11,361 nucleotides of DNA. Source: Paludibacteraceae bacterium. Its GTDB lineage: Bacteria; Bacteroidota; Bacteroidia; Bacteroidales; Paludibacteraceae. Below the pieces are notes generated by a model. That model saw nothing but the letters and a program-made list of their open reading frames with translations. It ran no database searches and was not told where the DNA came from. The translations under genes were made by a program, and so were the position numbers. Where the stretch lies: assembly GCA_016297215.1 (NCBI GenBank), contig JAEDGZ010000038.1:1-11361 (forward strand), read 5' to 3'. Of this stretch, positions 8,178 to 11,361 are shown piece after piece; position 1 is the stretch's first letter; the number at the start of each line of letters is the position of its first letter.

Positions 8178-8209
8178 CAAAGATAATGCATATTTTTATA
8201 ATATACAAC
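8178..8209 (-). promoter_or_regulatory. Bacteroidetes-type promoter of the lyase gene
   Basis: On the - strand, GTTG (8206-8209), a 20-bp spacer and TATCTTTG (8178-8185) fit the Bacteroidetes sigma-ABfr -33 and -7 pattern (TTTG, about 19-21 bp, TAnnTTTG), with one mismatch in the -33 box. Transcription would start near 8171. That leaves a leader of roughly 190 nt that includes the copy C hairpins. Confidence 0.6.
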
Positions 8210-8238
8210 TCACCCGCGCACATAAGATGGATATTGCT

Positions 8239-8260
8239 AAATTTTCGTCAATTATTTCCA
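8239..8260 (+). promoter_or_regulatory. Operator-like direct repeat, copy beside the lyase promoter
   Basis: AAATTT, two free bases, then GTCAATTATTTCCA. The same word, with one T fewer in the second half, lies at 8622-8642 beside the uxaC promoter. This copy ends the intergenic side of the lyase promoter, about 30 bp upstream of its -33 box. A shared transcription-factor site is an inference. Confidence 0.4.
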
Positions 8261-8285
8261 AAGAATGTTTAATATGGTGTAAAAA

Positions 8286-8324
8286 TTGTTCCATTTGTCA
8301 TAATTTGTTTCCATTTGCTATAAT
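8286..8324 (+). repeat. Two tandem 20-nt repeats in the divergent intergenic region
   Basis: TTGTTCCATTTGTCATAAT (8286-8304) is followed directly by TTGTTTCCATTTGCTATAAT (8305-8324). Both contain TTCCATTTG and end in ATAAT. They may be paired binding sites placed between the two divergent promoters. The TTCCA core is also present in the direct repeats at 8239-8260 and 8622-8642. Confidence 0.55.
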
Positions 8325-8450
8325 ACTGCTATTCTAATGCCTCCTAAAGCGGTATTATAGACATTTCTGCTATTCCAAAATCGCTTGAAACCTACTCTTA
8401 TGTAGCGTAAGTACTTGTCTCTCCTGCGGTTCTCTCAAAGTCAATTACGG

Positions 8451-8523
8451 CAACGACACGACAACGACACGGCAACGAGAGCAGGAAAAGAGCAGAAATT
8501 ATAAGCCTATAGCACCTATAGCA
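8451..8523. repeat. Short tandem repeats (11-nt and 9-nt units)
   Basis: CAACGACACG(A/G) is repeated as 8451-8461, 8462-8472 and a partial third unit 8473-8479. Shortly after, CCTATAGCA is repeated exactly at 8506-8514 and 8515-8523, with a diverged third copy starting at 8525. These lie in the middle of the intergenic region away from both promoters. I see no gene here; the remaining sequence 8325-8620 shows nothing else that I can assign. Confidence 0.7.
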
Positions 8524-8621
8524 ACTATACCACCAACTACACAGCATCCCCGCCTTGCGAAAAAGAGTCCTACAAAACAACAAGGATGGCAATCAAAATA
8601 GTACTTTTTCGGTGAGTAGTA

Positions 8622-8642
8622 AAATTTGTGTCAATTATTCCA
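8622..8642 (+). promoter_or_regulatory. Operator-like direct repeat, copy beside the uxaC promoter
   Basis: AAATTT, two free bases, then GTCAATTATTCCA, a near match to 8239-8260. It ends 22 bp before the uxaC -7 box, so it overlaps or abuts the expected -33 position. A protein bound here could contact or block RNA polymerase. Confidence 0.4.
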
Positions 8643-8664
8643 CATTTTTATAGGTGAAAAGCGG

Positions 8665-8672
8665 TATCTTTG
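8665..8672 (+). promoter_or_regulatory. Bacteroidetes -7 element upstream of uxaC
   Basis: TATCTTTG matches TAnnTTTG and is identical to the lyase -7 box. No good TTTG lies at the usual -33 distance; the region around 8642-8648 is only T-rich. That would suit a promoter that needs an activator. The predicted leader is about 65 nt and ends in an A-rich stretch with AACTAACTAACTA, with no Shine-Dalgarno sequence. Confidence 0.55.
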
Positions 8673-8742
8673 CAACCGAATAGGAAAATTGCAAAGTAGA
8701 GTTTGCAAAATCAAGAAAACTAACTAACTAAAATCAATACAG

Positions 8743-10158
8743 ATGAAACCTTTTATGGATAAAGATTTCCTGCTGCAGACGGAGACTGCGCAGGAGTTGT
8801 ATCACGAACATGCGGCGAAGATGCCGATTATCGACTACCACTGCCACTTGATTCCTCAGATGGTGGCAGAGAACAAACGTTTTGAGTCGATTGCACAGAT
8901 TTGGTTGATGGGCGACCATTACAAATGGCGCGCCATGCGCTCCAATGGTGTGGACGAACGTTTCTGCACCGGCAAGGACACGACCGATTGGGAGAAGTTC
9001 GAGAAATGGGCAGAGACGGTGCCTTATACCTTCCGTAATCCGTTGTATCACTGGACGCATCTGGAACTCAAGACCGCTTTCGGCATTGAGGAACGTTTGA
9101 ACCCCGAGACCGCACGCGTTATCTACGACAAGTGCAACAACCTGATTGCGAACGACCCGAAGTTCTGTCCGCGCGGCTTGATGAAGCACTATGGCGTGGA
9201 GTTGGTCTGCACCACCGATGACCCTGCCGACAGCCTTGAATGGCACAAGATGGTCAAAGAAGACCCGACGGCTGAGGTACGCATGTTGCCGACCTGGCGT
9301 CCGGATGCCGGTATGAATATCGAGGCGGCTACATGGAAAGCCTATATCGAGAAACTGGCAGCCGTAGCAGGTATGGATATCGCTAACTTTGCGGATATGG
9401 TGGCTGCTTTGCAGAAACGCCATGACTTCTTTGAGTCGATGGGTTGCCGTCTGTCTGACCATGGTATTGAGGAGTTCTACGATGAGCCGTACACCGATGC
9501 AGAGATCAACGCCATCTTCCAAAAAGCGCTCGCCGGCAAGGAACTCTCAACGTATGAGATTCGTCAGTATAAGCACGCTTACTTGCACGCACAAGCGGAG
9601 ATGGACTACGCTTCCGGTTGGACGCAGCAGTACCACTATGGCGCGATTCGCAACAACAACAGCAAGATGTTCGCGCAACTCGGTGCAGACACCGGCTTTG
9701 ACTCGATTGGTGAGTTCACGACGGCGAAAGCGATGAGTCATTTCCTCGATGAGATGAACAGCGAGGGACACTTGGCAAAGACCATTCTCTATAACCTCAA
9801 CCCGTGTGCTAACGAAGTGATTGCCACCATGTTGGGTAACTTCCAAGACGGCTCTGTTGCAGGAAAGATTCAGTTCGGCTCGGGCTGGTGGTTCCTCGAC
9901 CAAAAGGACGGCATGGAGAAGCAGATGATGGCGCTGTCGAACCTCGGTCTGTTGAGCCGCTTCGTGGGTATGCTCACCGACAGCCGCTCGTTCCTCTCCT
10001 ATCCGCGTCATGAGTACTTCCGCCGCACGCTCTGCAACGTCTTGGGCAACGATGTGGAGAACGGCATGATTCCCTACACGGGCTACGAGAAAGCCCGCCT
10101 CCAGCAGATGGTAGAAGACATCTGCTACAACAACGCGAAAAACTACTTTAATTTCTAA
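8743..10158 (+). CDS. uxaC: Uronate isomerase (glucuronate/galacturonate isomerase)
   Basis: This cytoplasmic enzyme converts D-glucuronate to D-fructuronate and D-galacturonate to D-tagaturonate, the first step of hexuronate catabolism. The 471-aa length is normal for UxaC. Motifs of this amidohydrolase-superfamily family are present: the YHCHL metal-binding site (H33, H35), TDDP (158-161), HYGAIRNNN (298-306), GWWF (381-384), and the C-terminal TDSRSFLSYPRHEYFRR block (412-428) with the conserved Asp413. The protein ends in the typical DICYNNAKNYF. The ATG at 8743 is chosen because it gives the expected N-terminus and follows an A-rich Bacteroidetes leader; Met5 is a weaker alternative. It is divergent from the lyase gene and 217 bp upstream of kdgK on the same strand, consistent with one uronate operon. 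No truncation or missing key residue is seen. Confidence 0.97.
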   Translation: MKPFMDKDFLLQTETAQELYHEHAAKMPIIDYHCHLIPQMVAENKRFESIAQIWLMGDHYKWRAMRSNGVDERFCTGKDTTDWEKFEKWAETVPYTFRNPLYHWTHLELKTAFGIEERLNPETARVIYDKCNNLIANDPKFCPRGLMKHYGVELVCTTDDPADSLEWHKMVKEDPTAEVRMLPTWRPDAGMNIEAATWKAYIEKLAAVAGMDIANFADMVAALQKRHDFFESMGCRLSDHGIEEFYDEPYTDAEINAIFQKALAGKELSTYEIRQYKHAYLHAQAEMDYASGWTQQYHYGAIRNNNSKMFAQLGADTGFDSIGEFTTAKAMSHFLDEMNSEGHLAKTILYNLNPCANEVIATMLGNFQDGSVAGKIQFGSGWWFLDQKDGMEKQMMALSNLGLLSRFVGMLTDSRSFLSYPRHEYFRRTLCNVLGNDVENGMIPYTGYEKARLQQMVEDICYNNAKNYFNF

Positions 10159-10162
10159 TATA

Positions 10163-10356
10163 GATCGCGCTTCGCGCTGTCAGACTGATATAGTATCGGA
10201 TAATAAAGCGAGCAGTTCCCTCTGCAAAAATCCCAAGAATCTCGCGAGCGTAAGCGAGCAGGAGTGTAAAAACACCTTGCTGCGGGCTACACCCTTGCAG
10301 AGATGAGGAAGGATTTTTTCGGATATAGGGAAAATCAGTCGGACAGCGAAGCGATC
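10163..10356. repeat. Long imperfect inverted repeat filling the uxaC-kdgK spacer
   Basis: The ends are inverted copies of each other. 10163-10189 (GATCGCGCTTCGCGCTGTC, then AGACTGAT) pairs with 10334-10356, whose reverse complement reads GATCGCTTCGCTGTC, then CGACTGAT. Nested inside, CTCTGCAA (10220-10227) pairs exactly with TTGCAGAG (10295-10302). The centre has GCGAGCAG as a direct repeat (10208-10215, 10244-10251) and a small CTCGC/GCGAG hairpin (10231-10248). A T-run (10314-10319) follows the nested stem. It may be a MITE or REP-like palindromic element, or a structured RNA acting as processing site or partial terminator between the two genes. I found no TAnnTTTG promoter for kdgK here. 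Confidence 0.65.
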
Positions 10357-10375
10357 CAAATCAATCAAAACAACA

Positions 10376-11361
10376 ATGGCAAAGATTGTAACTTTGGGCG
10401 AGATTATGCTCCGCCTGTCGCCTGCGGGCAACGACCGATTCATTCAGAGTGAGAACTTCCGTATTATCCCGGGTGGTGGTGAGGCGAACGTGGCTGTATC
10501 GTGCGCCAACTACGGGCACGAGGCTATCTTCGTGAGCAAACTGCCGAAACACGAGATAGGGCAGATTGCAGTGAACGCACTGCGTCGCTATGGTGTGAAC
10601 ACCGATTTCGTGGCTCGTGGCGGCGACCGCGTAGGCTTGTACTACTGCGAGACCGGCGCTTCGATGCGTCCTTCCAAGGTCATCTACGACCGTGCGCACT
10701 CCGCTATCGCAGAGGCTGACCCCTCGGACTTCGATTTCGATGCTATCATGGAAGGCGCACAGTGGTTCCACTGGAGCGGTATCACCCCCGCCATCTCCGA
10801 CAAGGCAGCAGAAATCACCAAGTTGGCTTGCGAGGCGGCTAAGCGCCACGGCGTAACCGTTTCCGTTGACCTCAATTTCCGTAAGAAACTGTGGACCAGC
10901 GAGAAAGCCATCTCTATCATGCGCCCGCTGATGCAGTACGTGGACGTATGTATCGGCAACGAGGAGGATGCTGAACTCTGCCTCGGCTTCAAGCCCGATG
11001 CAGACGTAGAGGGCGGCGAGACCAACGCAGAAGGCTACAAGGGCATCTTCGAGCAGATGATGAAGGAGTTTGGCTTCAAGTACGTAGTTTCCACCCTGCG
11101 CGAGAGTTTCTCGGCTACCTTCAACGGCTGGAAGGCAATGATTTACGACGGTAAGGAGTTCTACCAATCCAAACGCTACGAGATTAACCCGATTATCGAC
11201 CGCGTGGGCGGTGGCGACTCGTTCTCCGGCGGCTTGATTCACGGCTTGCTGACCAAACCGACCCAAGGCGAGGCATTGGAGTTCGCAGTGGCAGCCAGCG
11301 CACTGAAGCACACTATCAACGGCGACTTCAACTTGGTAAGTGTAGAAGAGGTAGAAGCATT
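10376..11361 (+). CDS. kdgK: 2-keto-3-deoxygluconate kinase, 3' end cut by the window edge
   Basis: This PfkB/ribokinase-family enzyme phosphorylates 2-keto-3-deoxygluconate with ATP to give KDPG, which KDPG aldolase then splits. 328 codons are visible, and the frame is open to the right edge with no stop, so probably only the last 10-20 residues are missing. Motifs: MAKIVTLGEIMLRLSP at the N-terminus; GGGEANVAV (33-41), the sugar-binding signature; SVDLNFR (163-169); GNEEDAE (194-200); and the PfkB signature DRVGGGDSFSGGL (275-287) with the catalytic base Asp281 after the GGG anion hole. The ATG at 10376 follows an A-rich leader without Shine-Dalgarno sequence and places the sheet-forming N-terminus correctly. 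The product of UxaC reaches this enzyme after UxaB/UxaA- or UxuB/UxuA-type steps, which are not in the window. Sugar specificity for KDG rather than another keto-acid or hexose is supported by the sequence style and the uxaC neighbour. Confidence 0.93.
   Translation, partial: MAKIVTLGEIMLRLSPAGNDRFIQSENFRIIPGGGEANVAVSCANYGHEAIFVSKLPKHEIGQIAVNALRRYGVNTDFVARGGDRVGLYYCETGASMRPSKVIYDRAHSAIAEADPSDFDFDAIMEGAQWFHWSGITPAISDKAAEITKLACEAAKRHGVTVSVDLNFRKKLWTSEKAISIMRPLMQYVDVCIGNEEDAELCLGFKPDADVEGGETNAEGYKGIFEQMMKEFGFKYVVSTLRESFSATFNGWKAMIYDGKEFYQSKRYEINPIIDRVGGGDSFSGGLIHGLLTKPTQGEALEFAVAASALKHTINGDFNLVSVEEVEA

Noticed and set aside
8006..8337. Several short overlapping open frames on both strands
   Set aside because: They are created by the GC-rich repeat element and the A/T-rich flank; compositions are Arg/Cys-rich or arbitrary and there is no leader or motif.
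8398..8592. 64-codon frame on the - strand
   Set aside because: Its sequence is produced by the short tandem repeats (Cys/Tyr/Arg-rich) and nothing suggests translation.
8734..9522. Open frame of 262 codons on the - strand across uxaC
   Set aside because: It is a shadow of the GC-rich codon positions of uxaC, which is clearly the real gene, and its translation shows no recognisable family.
10361..11311. Open frame of 316 codons on the - strand across kdgK
   Set aside because: It is antisense to kdgK, which carries complete PfkB signatures; no independent evidence supports it.

Overview
This window looks like chromosomal DNA of a member of the Bacteroidetes, most likely order Bacteroidales. 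The reasons are two Bacteroidetes-type -7 promoter elements (TATCTTTG, fitting TAnnTTTG), A/T-rich leaders without Shine-Dalgarno sequences, a giant secreted enzyme built from Listeria/Bacteroides (InlB-type) repeats with a type IX secretion sorting-domain-like C-terminus, and UxaC and KdgK proteins of the kind found in gut Bacteroidales. I cannot assign a genus from the sequence alone.

Layout. Positions 20-56 hold a strong terminator hairpin, probably for a + strand gene that ends at or before the left edge. On the - strand, 66-806 encodes a small secreted protein of no family I recognise. It lies 74 bp downstream of an enormous - strand gene (881-7978, 2365 aa) encoding a two-domain family 1 pectate lyase. 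A 764-bp divergent intergenic region (7979-8742) contains a promoter for each direction, GC-rich palindromic repeats in the lyase 5' leader, a direct repeat with one copy beside each promoter, and several short tandem repeats. Rightward on the + strand come uxaC (8743-10158, uronate isomerase), a 217-bp spacer that is almost entirely one imperfect inverted repeat, and kdgK (10376 to the right edge, 2-keto-3-deoxygluconate kinase, missing only its last residues).

How the genes fit together. The lyase should cleave pectic homogalacturonan outside the cell. UxaC isomerises galacturonate or glucuronate in the cytoplasm. KdgK phosphorylates 2-keto-3-deoxygluconate, the compound on which both the saturated uronate route and the unsaturated lyase-product route converge. 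The locus therefore reads as pectin capture linked divergently to uronate catabolism.

The least explained parts are non-coding or repeat-derived. A GC-rich palindrome family occurs at three sites, one of them translated in frame inside the small secreted protein. A roughly 194-nt inverted repeat separates uxaC from kdgK. A direct repeat may be a shared operator for the two divergent promoters. I did not find a CRISPR array, tRNA, rRNA, transposase or defence system.
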